64,000 nucleotides of DNA from Hofstenia miamia (lineage: Eukaryota; Xenacoelomorpha; Acoela). Positions 37,255 through 46,864 of this stretch are shown one piece after another (positions within the stretch are counted from its first letter, which is position 1; each line of letters starts with the position of its first letter). The notes below the pieces were generated by a model, which made no database searches, was not told where the DNA came from, and saw only the letters and a list, made by a program, of their open reading frames with translations. The stretch covers positions 1,010,381-1,074,380 of the forward strand of contig SCFE01000032.1 of assembly GCA_004352715.1 (NCBI GenBank), written 5' to 3'. Position numbers and translations under genes: made by a program.

Positions 37255-37453
37255 NNNNNNNNNNNNNNNNNNNNNNNNNNNNNNNNNNNNNNNNNNNNNN
37301 NNNNNNNNNNNNNNNNNNNNNNNNNNNNNNNNNNNNNNNNNNNNNNNNNNNNNNNNNNNNNNNNNNNNNNNNNNNNNNNNNNNNNNNNNNNNNNNNNNNN
37401 NNNNNNNNNNNNNNNNNNNNNNNNNNNNNNNNNNNNNNNNNNNNNNNNNNNNN
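37255..37453. other. Assembly gap, 199 N
   Basis: Sized gap. It probably contains the left end of the mariner-like element that follows. Confidence 0.95.
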
Positions 37454-37520
37454 ATATGCATATTCGTCATTTTTATCTTAGCTGTCGATTAGTAGTCATT
37501 TCATCTCACGTTGCTCTCCG

Positions 37521-37990
37521 ATGGATACTAAGACACGTGTGGAGCTCATACGCTGTTATTATCAATCAGGCTCATCAGCAACCGTGAATGGTTACCGTTA
37601 TCTCACCATGCTGTGTGATTTCGTCTTGCCAGAGCTCAAAAAGTTCTGTCAATTGGATAACATCACGTTTCAGCCGGATGGGGCTCCACCCTATATTGCT
37701 AATCCTGTTAAAGAATTCTTGCACGCCACTTTTGGCACAAGATAATCACTCGTCACTTTCCCCACAAATCACCACCGCGCTCGCCTGACCTGGCAACACC
37801 ATATTACTGGTTATGGGGCATCATCAATGCCAGGGTTTTTGTGCACAATCCTACAACCACGCAAGAAACGGAAGCAGCAATTCGATCTGAAATAGCAAAT
37901 ATTTTAGCAGCTGAACTGAGAGAAAGGCGGTACAGAATTTCATGGTGAGGCTTGATGTGGTATTGTTGCAGAATGGTGGACTCTTCGGAC
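37521..37990 (+). pseudogene. Internally deleted mariner-like transposase
   Basis: The ORF starts with ATG 37521 and about 22 residues of a transposase N-terminus (TRVELIRCYYQSGSSATV). It then jumps directly into the C-terminal half (YLTMLCDFVLPELKKF), so the helix-turn-helix region and first catalytic Asp are deleted. The second acidic motif is present (QPDGAPP), followed by a frameshift near 37735. In the next frame SPPRSPDL leads to YYWLWG, where the family normally has an Asp before YWLWG, so the third catalytic residue is lost too. A last frameshift precedes the C-terminus (QNFMVRLDVVLLQNGG), ending at TAG near 37998. ATTGACACCC before the TA tract at 38108 may be the right terminus. It is non-functional. 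Confidence 0.8.
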
Positions 37991-38113
37991 ACTTAATGTA
38001 GTGCCCATAAAACAACATGCTTTGTTTATAATAGTTTGATAGTTATGGCTTTTTTGATATTATACTTCTTTGTTAACAGCAGATTTAAATTTTGCGTGAC
38101 TTTATTGACACCC

Positions 38114-38304
38114 TATATATATATNNNNNNNNNNNNNNNNNNNNNNNNNNNNNNNNNNNNNNNNNNNNNNNNNNNNNNNNNNNNNNNNNNNNNNNNNNNN
38201 NNNNNNNNNNNNNNNNNNNNNNNNNNNNNNNNNNNNNNNNNNNNNNNNNNNNNNNNNNNNNNNNNNNNNNNNNNNNNNNNNNNNNNNNNNNNNNNNNNNN
38301 NNNN

Positions 38305-38336
<32 letters not shown>
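38114..38336. repeat. (TA)n microsatellite with a 180-N gap inside
   Basis: TA repeats at 38114-38124 and 38305-38336 bracket the gap 38125-38304, which is therefore likely TA repeat as well. Confidence 0.9.
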
Positions 38337-38338
<2 letters not shown>

Positions 38339-38719
38339 TGAGTGCTGCTATATAAATATAAACCCGGAGTGACAAAAAGTTTTAAAATTCTAAAAAACAA
38401 TTTCTATGGGAATAATAAATTCACCTTAAATACTATTGTTGGACTAAAAAGGATATATTGGAGATCTAAATTTAACAATGTCCAATAAAGATTTTATTGA
38501 CAAAACGATTTTTATGTAATTCTTGTGAGAACCCTTCTATTTCTTTTAGTAAAATTTACAAATTGAATTAAAAATGAATCTGAAGTTATTCTATATTCAT
38601 ATTGAAATATATTTTTATTTTCTCATATTCACACCAATCCTTAATACGTTGTGAATGCTTTTCCGATTGCAATAATTCTAAAAAATATGCAGTGATTATT
38701 TAACAATATTTTTTAGAAA
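38337..38719. promoter_or_regulatory. Upstream region of the secreted-peptide ORF
   Basis: No TATA box at a convincing distance was seen. A pyrimidine-rich AATATTTTTTAG lies at 38705-38716, three bases before the ATG. It could be a cis- or spliced-leader trans-splice acceptor (inference). It also places an in-frame stop directly before the start codon. Confidence 0.3.
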
Positions 38720-38878
38720 ATGAGGTACTTCCTTATTTTTACAGTTATATTTGCAATATTACATCTCACTTCATCTGTATATGAGGTTCCTATCGATCAT
38801 AATCTGAAGCAGAGGTCTTTATTGAAGAGAAATTGGCGCAATTTAAACAACAGAAAAGGAGAACTTTATGATATTTAA
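38720..38878 (+). CDS. Putative small secreted peptide precursor (52 aa)
   Basis: The ATG at 38720 follows an in-frame TAG at 38714-38716, so the start is well defined. The stop TAA is at 38876-38878. Residues 1-19 form a good signal peptide: a basic residue at position 2, then a hydrophobic core (YFLIFTVIFAILHL), then a small-residue TSS region suitable for cleavage. The remaining 33 residues are basic, with a KR dibasic site (36-37), a KQR (30-32) and an RK (45-46). Cleavage after KR would release a 15-residue peptide beginning NWRNLNN. An AATAAA lies 70 bases after the stop. This layout suits a neuropeptide, antimicrobial or other secreted peptide. No family was recognised. Alternatively it is the first exon of a larger secreted protein, with GAG/GTTCCT (after residue 22) as a possible donor. 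Confidence 0.5.
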   Translation: MRYFLIFTVIFAILHLTSSVYEVPIDHNLKQRSLLKRNWRNLNNRKGELYDI

Positions 38879-38947
38879 ATGAATTTGTAATTTGTAATTA
38901 TACAGTCAATTTATCTCAATTGTTGAACAATTTTGAATAGCTTTCGC

Positions 38948-38953
38948 AATAAA
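38948..38953 (+). terminator. Polyadenylation signal AATAAA
   Basis: A canonical AATAAA sits 70 bases after the stop of the 52-residue peptide ORF. In AT-rich DNA this motif is common by chance, so position is the main support. Confidence 0.45.
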
Positions 38954-39147
38954 ACTTATTCACGCTTTCAAAATCATACATCAAACAATGATAGTCATTA
39001 TGCAAGATATTAACGAAACTAACCAGTTTAATAATTACTGATTCAATAAATAATATTTACTGAATAATTGCTAAAACATCTTTTATATTAGATAATGCAA
39101 ATGATTTGATGAGATACTTCTAAACTAATGGCTCAATTAGCAGTCAG

Positions 39148-39399
39148 TTTGAATCGGAAGATGTAATCAAATACATTTATGTAAGGTCGTTCAAGAGTAT
39201 TTTCCAAGCCAAATAAAATCAGTACTGCAAAATAATTTTTGGAAAATGCTTCAAATACAAAGAAGTTGATAATTGTTTGGAAATACCAAAAATAACAGAT
39301 TATCCTCAGGCAAAAGTGAAGTCAGCAGTGTGTATTATAAAAGGTTTTCCAAAAATTGTGCAAGAAAACATAACTAAATTTAAAAAAATTGGCTTTTAA
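39148..39399 (+). other. Candidate two-exon gene end with a 42-nt intron, unknown Cys-containing product
   Basis: Two stretches read in the same frame: 39148-39180 (FESEDVIKYIY) and 39223-39399, the latter encoding about 58 residues with four Cys (spacing C-x6-C-x8-C-x19-C) and ending at TAA 39397-39399. Between them, 39181-39222 begins GTAAGG and ends AATCAG, is 42 bases long and contains the only in-frame stop. Removing it as a phase-0 intron gives a continuous frame. The residue composition is varied and coding-like. The upstream start is not resolved (possible acceptor CAGTCAG at 39147). It might connect to the secreted-peptide ORF 270 bases upstream, but the AATAAA between them argues against this. 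No family was recognised. Confidence 0.35.
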
Positions 39400-40792
39400 T
39401 GATGTCTTTTCCCATAAGTTCTATTATTAAATTAATACAAACATGCAAATCATTAGAACGATATGTCAAGATCAACTGAAATGACAAATATTAATTTTTT
39501 AATCTATTTAATTTAAGCATATTAAACATTTTAAGTAGAAACAAAATATGTAATACTATTTAAGCAACCATTTTTGACAAGTTGAAATACCCTCCAATTT
39601 AAATTGTTGCTGTAGCACAATTAAAAAGCTAATCAAAAATGAATAACAATTTACAATCAACAATAAAATGAGAATTCATGTTTGACATTAGTTATACTTT
39701 AAAAGCTAAGTCAGATTTAAACCCTAACCTGCATATAAATGCATGAAGACTGCATATAAATGCATGAAAATTTCTGAAAGTACTAACTTCATGTTCGAAA
39801 AAATAAGTTATTTGACTGTCTCTATTTTATATTGCCCTTTCCTAAATTGTTGCCATTTGGCAACAGTATACAAAATAAGAGCTTATTGTCCTTTAGCAAA
39901 AATTATTATTCCACCCTTAATCACAAACTTACTCAAATAATTTTGTAGTGTAAACAATGCTCATACATATTTGGTTTATCAGTGCTTTGATTTTGAACAG
40001 GGTTTCATTATATACATACACATTCACAAATAGCATTTTGAAGTGAAATTCCTACTTGGGTATTATTTATTATTTAGTACCAGCTTAAAACATACAAAAT
40101 AAGAACATTTTAGTAACATATTGTTAAATAGAACAATTGTAGCAAAATTGAAGTTATAAACATTTTCAGTGACATGTTTTCTCCTTTTCCTTATTGTTAC
40201 CATTTAGGTAGCACTATGCAGTTTACGATTGACATTTTCAAGGATTCAGCCAATATATTAAAAGTTTATATAAAGCATAGCAATACTTATTTCGCTTGTT
40301 TTGAATTGGAGAAAGACCTGATACTTATTTAACATGACATACCGAAAAACGAAGGGAATTTTTATAAGTGTACAAAGTCCTATATGGAACTTTACATGTG
40401 TATTACAGTGAAATTTTCTTTGTTTTTAATTATCCAGGAATATCTTTAATTTTTCAATCATTTATTAAAATTTTACTTGACTTGTGTGTTATAAATTGCA
40501 ATGATTTGATATTTGCTCTTTCAATCATGGAGCTTTGTTTTATTGAAATTTTAGAATTAGAAAATGTGGGTCAATAGGAAGTGATTTAGAGATCTACAAT
40601 ATTGAATATAGTGTAAGTTGAAGCAGTATGGAAATATCAGAATTGAGAATAAAATTACGTTGATAGAAACTTATAAAGTTGATGACAATAGAGGTAGTCA
40701 TGTGATTAATGCTATCACTAATGTCCGGCAAAGCAATTATGGAACATATATCTATGCTAAGGCAGATCATAGCAACCGCAAAAAAAAGTCCA
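39400..40792. other. Non-coding DNA, no gene seen
   Basis: A short tandem pair of a 21-base unit (GACTGCATATAAATGCATGAA type) occurs at about 39728-39770. Nothing else was recognised. Confidence 0.5.
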
Positions 40793-41332
40793 TGAAAAAC
40801 TGAAATTTTTTTGAGATTACAATTTAGTATGTAAACGCTATAAATTAAAACCAATGCAGAATTTTCAATGCAAAATAATAATTATATAATGTTTTCTAGG
40901 GTTTATTTGCATTAGAACCCTTTTTCTTGATTCCTATTTTGTAATATTTGTAAAATTTATTGTCAATAATGAGAAATATAGAAAATTTGATACATAACGT
41001 AATTAATATGCGCATAATTTCCATGTTAATTATCGTATCTCAAAATTATTTTGCGCAAAAAAACCTTATATGTTAAAGTATCTCCACATCAAATTTGGTG
41101 TTGATCGGAGATCCGAGATCTTAATTGGGTGGGGGAAAATGCCCGTCAGGAATAACTACTACAAAATAGCTCAGGTAAATTAGGGTTAACTGATTCAGAA
41201 CAATAATTTCTATTTAAATTTAGTACAATTGATATTTCATTTGATAAGAAACTTTTATGCCATGTCAAATTTCAGTGTCACTCCTTTGTTCATTGTTTGC
41301 TGCAGATATTAATGAATTATGCCTATATTTAG
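40793..41332. repeat. 540-bp direct repeat, copy 2 (pair at 25555-26094)
   Basis: Almost identical to 25555-26094, with scattered substitutions and compensating small indels. The 5' boundary grades into weaker similarity over some 25 bases. Beyond 41332 this copy continues into unique sequence, whereas the partner meets a gap. Confidence 0.85.
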
Positions 41333-43470
41333 AAATAAATAAATACTTTATTTCTATCCCAAAATGTCTACTCACAGATGATAACAGTAACTTGTAAATA
41401 TTGTAAACGCATAAGTTGAATTTCAACTCACTACTGCAATTTAACTTGTTAATTATTCATTTGACTTAATAATTTGGAAAAAACCTTTTCTTTACGTCAC
41501 TAAGAATTTTGATAAGCTGAAACAGATCATTGACGTTTCTAAAAGCCATGAAAATCCAAATATATACAACCTGTAAAAGGATTGTTTGCAAATCACGAAT
41601 AAAACTCGAAATTTCTGAGATTGTTTCTTTCTATGAACTGCTTTGCCATTTTTAAAGGACTTCCAGCAACAATATATTTCACATAGTGAAACAGTGACAT
41701 CTATTTTTCCAAAAACAGTTCATTTGATTCCCGAAACATAGATTGAACTAAATGTAGTCGAAGAAAAAAGCAAACTTCAGTGCTACATTTACGAAATTTG
41801 CAAAACTGTCAAAAGTTCAGAAAAATTGTTCATAAATCTATTAGAGGCATTGCAGCATTGCATAGTTGGTCTTCATAGGATAAATACATTTCCTAACCAT
41901 AGGCATCAGCATTCTTAACACTGGGCATCTATATTTATTGATTAAAGTTAATAAACTTAGTGTTGCGCACATTGCTTACACAACACATTATTATTGAAGC
42001 AGACAGTGGAATCAAAGTCTTGCCTGCTCTAAGGCCTTTTCATTTCCAAATTAAAGCAACGGTAATGAGTGTAGCCTTATATCCAGACTGGCAGTGAGTC
42101 CACATGTGGGCTTGCACATGGGCTAGGTATAGGAACGATCAACAATTCTGTAGGTATGCCCACAAATTGCAACATATGTTTTTGGTAAAGAATAATTTTT
42201 ATTAATAATTTTTGTAATGTCGCATCATGAACATCAATTTTTTGTATGCTTCTTTAATGCGAAAAACTGATTTTAATGCCTTAACTGTAATCTCTTTAAT
42301 AAGAAATCTATTAAAATTCATGCTTAATAAAGTATAGGTTATATATTTTAAATATTTAATTCATACAACTGTTGCCCTAATTAGCGGTTTTTGCTTTGAG
42401 AATACTGTGGACTGAGTTGTTAAAATTTTATGTGGGTTTGGCATGCCCACGTGAGCATGACATGAACTACTGTGGTTGTAACCAGCCTGCTTACATCAGA
42501 TGGATGTTAACATGTGGTGCATACTGAATATTATTATGCATAAAATATCTTTAAATGTATAACTAAAAATATTTTAGTCCCATATTAGCGCTACGGACAA
42601 TTATTATGTATTAGTCTAATGCCGTGGCTACGAGGGTAATTCAGTGAATTCCCATTCCTCAAACCCTAAGGAAGTAGTAAGTGAAGTACCACAAGGATGA
42701 TGATGATGATATTATATTATTGCTTGTTCTTCAACTTCGTCTATATAAAGGAATGTCATTTGGATTTTGCAAGAAATTAATATTAACTTTATTAATTTTA
42801 ATAACATCTTCAGCCACTGTTCCCTTTATGCAAGTGCTTGTTTCACAAGTAGTTCCAACTTTGACTACTTATTGATTTTTTAAAATTTTAATTTCAATAA
42901 AATGTGGTTATCAAATTATAACGTGAATCTAAAAAATGCAATTAAATAGATTTTTGCAAAGTTCATCGAATAGTCGATATTATATGTTAACGATAATAAA
43001 ATATTTAATAACTTCGAAGATGAATTCGATAATGACATTTCGAATCTTTAACATTGGACGGAAGATAATAAAATGACAATTAACAGAGATAAATCCGAAA
43101 CGACTAGTTTTAAGAGCAACTTAGTACTGGTTTAAAATATCCACTTTAAATATAACAGAAACAATTATAGATCGATGTGATATATTAAGAAGGCAAGTTT
43201 CTTGGACAGGATATATTCTCCCAAAAATACAGATTCACATTTTGAAATATATCTATACATGTTGTTGATACTATCAAGAATTTTGTATGCGGTTGTCATT
43301 TTCTATGCAAATCAGCAAAATATTAATAAATCAAATGGTTTTACGGTCATAATACAGATTTCAGTTATTGCTCTGGTGAAAAATGAGAAAAAATTTTTTT
43401 CAATCTCTTAGCAACAAAAACACGCTCAGTAACAAAATTTATAACAATCGATTGGGAATTATGTTTTATA
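41333..43470. other. Non-coding DNA with one weak signal-peptide-like ORF
   Basis: No confident gene. At 42753-42875 a 40-codon ORF reads MSFGFCKKLILTLLILITSS and then a short tail. This is a possible signal peptide or first exon, but AT-rich DNA produces such frames by chance. A (GAT)n run lies at 42696-42711. Confidence 0.3.
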
Positions 43471-43499
43471 TAAGTCTATGTAAATAATGTTAGACAACA

Positions 43500-44290
43500 T
43501 TGCCTCCGGAGCGAACACATTTCAAACATTTGTTTTTAATTGAGTCCATCAAATTCTTCTTTATTCTCAGGGTAGACCTACTTTTTTATTGCTTTTTGTT
43601 TATTTTTGGATTTTGTTTCCACATCGTCTTTCATGATCCCCCAAACATTTTCTATAGGTGAAAGGTCCGGTGAGGTGGTAGGCCAATGCAAAATTTGAAG
43701 ATTTTTCTCTGAAGAAATGTTGGGCATATCTTGAAGTATGGGGTCACCCCATCTTGCTAAAGAATCTATCTATTCCGATACCACCGGTTCGCAAATAGGA
43801 TAAACTCTGCTAAATTTCTTGGAACTATCTACAGTACCTCCTTCCACAATTTTCAGGTAAAACCTTTATAATTATAGCTCAAAGCACTGCTTGAAAGACG
43901 TCTTGGGTGTCATAAACCAATAAGAAATATTGTTTCTATGCAACTGGAACATGAACTCATTGGGTGTGAAAACATTTTTAAAAAATCCATCCGCGAACAT
44001 GTTTCACAGAAACTAGCACGGTCTTTTTTTTTTGTTTTGTTTCAAAAGTGAACCTTTTTTCGCACATTTTTTAAATATCCCTGGCTTTGGAAATGCTTGT
44101 ACACTCTGATGATGAAGATGTAATAACTTTATAATGGGTTTCTTAAAACTTTGAGTTCAAATGAGCGGTTGATTTCCATGGGTCTTGTAAAGATATTTGG
44201 CAAAACTTTTTCGTTCATTTCCAGTCAATTTGAGGGATTGTCAACATCCTTTCTTCCTTTTTAGCATGTTCGTTTCAGTCAACATTTTGA
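43500..44290 (-). pseudogene. Decayed Tc1-like transposase
   Basis: The minus strand carries, over several frames, the C-terminal catalytic block HWPTTSPDLSPIENVWG (about 43690-43640), followed by a lysine-rich tail like that of the intact Tc1 at 59.2-60.1 kb (KDDVETK versus KNDVETK). Further upstream on that strand are segments matching the same protein around the first acidic motif (EFMFQLHRNN versus ECVFQLHRNK) and the N-terminal half. Stops, frameshifts and loss of the second acidic motif show it is dead. No clear terminal repeats remain. It belongs to the same Tc1 lineage as 59155-60072. Confidence 0.75.
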
Positions 44291-45640
44291 AGATTCTGTA
44301 GAGCTATATATCAATCGAAGCAAAGCTTCACATATATCGCCTATTAGTTTGTTATTAAAATTACATGATCTAACATATTAAGTGCAAAACTTTGAGTGAT
44401 TACTATCCTATTGTAAAAGTTGATTCAGGTAATCACCGTTAAAAGACACTAATTATATACAAAAAAACAAGAAAAGAGAAAGCTGATAATTTTTATTGTA
44501 AAAGGGTTTCCCCTTAGCAAGCTGGGTTGCAACTGCCTGGGGGTTAGCAGTTAACTATTCAATAGTTTTACGAATTATTTCAAGTCTATAATTGACAAAC
44601 AAATTATGATCAATAGTGTGTATCTTTTGATTATTCAAATGTAGTTCTGACATGCTAAACAAATTTATGCAAGCCAAGTGCCTAGCAGAATTGTGATCTA
44701 ATGAATTGAGAGAGCTTAACAGGTGATACCAAAATGTTTGTACCAATAATAATTTGTAAATACTGAATCATTAAAAAATTTATTTCCTTCCAGAGCAGTA
44801 TTATTTTATACTTTTAACTCTACAATTTTTACCTGATAAGTGACTAAGGGTATTCTATGTTTGTTTTCCATATGCAGATAATTAACTAGGGCTCAAGGGT
44901 GCTCACGAATAGCCGCTTGATCAAGGGTATTGAACCTAATCACCATAAGTGGTCTGTGGCCAAATCATATTTGTATAAGTATATGGATAGTTGAGTAGAA
45001 AAGATTATGACTTTGGCTGGTTCTCTTAACATGTACAATAGACTAATAAACATTTTATTAAATGCATTTTGAATTCATTTATGGAATTTATGGTAGCATA
45101 TTCTTAAAAGCAAGTAATGTAAGTTGAACGAGCTTATTTTCACAAATACTGAGATAGAAAAAATAAACATAGTAAGCACTGGTTAAAGGTGATGTCATCC
45201 CATCAGCAGCTAGAAGTGATTGAACAAGAACTGCTTTTGAGTTGAACAGAGGCCATGGTGCTGTTTTACCTAAACAGAGTAATATTAGTTAGATTAAATT
45301 TTGAGTGGTTGCAGTGTTATCTTTATAACAAAGGGATCAGTAAATTTGTAGGGATGATTGACTTATGTGAATGACCAATACGAGGCATATGGCTAATCAG
45401 TCCTTTTCTCATGTACTGATTCTACTTGGTGACCCTTGGCATCATTATATATCGTTCAGACTGCTTTTCTATCTTGCCTTATTTTAAGATTAAACCATTT
45501 TTTATTTGATACCTATGGTCATGCGTTAGACTATGTGATTGGTAGCAAGAAAAATTACAAAATCACCTCACATCAATAATTATCTTGGTGGTCAGACGTG
45601 CGATTTAACCAAATAGTGACAGATCACGCAGCATAAAAGA
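44291..45640. other. Non-coding DNA, no gene seen
   Basis: No recognised gene or repeat. It could include 5' sequence or an LTR of the gag relic that follows, but no LTR pair was found. Confidence 0.4.
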
Positions 45641-45659
45641 TCGGTCTATCATTAGACAA

Positions 45660-46690
45660 GCAAATATTACAGAACCTCCAAGAAGAGACTCAAGGAATCC
45701 TTACAGTGAGCCCCCAATCCGCACACTCCCATTAACAGTTTCCTCTGAGTTGATTTAACTAAGCCAGAAGTCTCTGACAATGAATCTGAATTAGACAAAT
45801 TACTGAACAACACTGATGTTGAGGAAGGAATGATACCTTGGAAGGGAATCCTGATTAAAATTTTAGAAAAAAATTTGCGCAACAATGGACGAAAACCTAA
45901 AAAAGCTAGTGCCAAAAGTGCAAGAACCTACCAGGATTAAAGAATCTAGCCTAGGAAAACGCGGACATACTGACAACACTTTTTAAAAAATGACCCTGCA
46001 AAAATTTTTGGGCAAAACTAATGTCACAAATCCAACTTTTGACGAATGGTGTCAGGTGTTCGAAGTGTAATGCAACATTAAAAATTTTTGCAAACCCTTG
46101 CAACCACACAATTTCCCTTTTATTTGTGAGGCAATGCGTATCAATACTACCATATGTTAGATAAAACTATCAAATCCGATTATGAATTGTGAATAGGCAA
46201 TTTCCAAAAACATTGCAATGCACTAGAAGTAAAGCTTCTCTCCAAAACCTAATTTCAACAGGGTGCAAACAGTGAAACATATTTAATATGTGCAAACAGG
46301 CTCTACGAATATTGTAGAAACGCAAACGAATTTTCTCCACATGATCAATTTGCATAAATTTGCAGGGGATGATTTACGTACATTGATTACAAAAACACTC
46401 AGTGTTCAATTAACTGTTGACACCAATGAAAAAATTAATCAGACTGCTAACTTATGGTCTAAATAAACCCAGGAACCAACATATCTTTACAAGCCCAAAC
46501 TGTTGAGCATAATACTCCTACTAAACTTGCAGTTGTAAGACCAACGCAATCCAACAAATCTACACTCAAGCAAACACATACTTGCACATAAACTAAAAGA
46601 TGTACATTGCTCCTGGTGTGGCGAAAAAGGTCACACTAAGCAATTTTGCACTAAATCTGTCAATATTATTGATAATTGTGAATTTTAATT
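45660..46690 (+). pseudogene. Retrotransposon gag-like relic with CCHC zinc knuckle
   Basis: Plus-strand sequence that is less AT-biased than its surroundings carries short gag-like stretches in alternating frames, with stops. It ends near 46607-46650 with CSWCGEKGHTKQFC, a C-x2-C-x4-H-x4-C zinc knuckle as in nucleocapsid regions of gag proteins. No protease, reverse transcriptase or integrase follows, because a DNA transposon is inserted at 46865. LTRs were not identified, so Ty3/gypsy, BEL or another class cannot be decided. It is inactive. Confidence 0.6.
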
Positions 46691-46864
46691 CCCAAGAAAT
46701 TGTGAACAAATTTGTAGGTCTGAACGCTACTTAAAGTATATCAGTTTTTCTTTGTTGCTGTAAATCATGCATTTGGGTAAACAAAGTCCTATGTTGTAAA
46801 TAACTGAATTTTTGCGCCCAACTGATAAAAATAAAGAAGTAGAATTGTCATTGATTGTAACATA

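Noticed and set aside
42753-42875. 40-codon ORF with a signal-peptide-like start as a second secreted peptide gene
   Set aside because: No processing site, poly(A) signal or coding composition after the hydrophobic part; kept only as a remark in the region entry.
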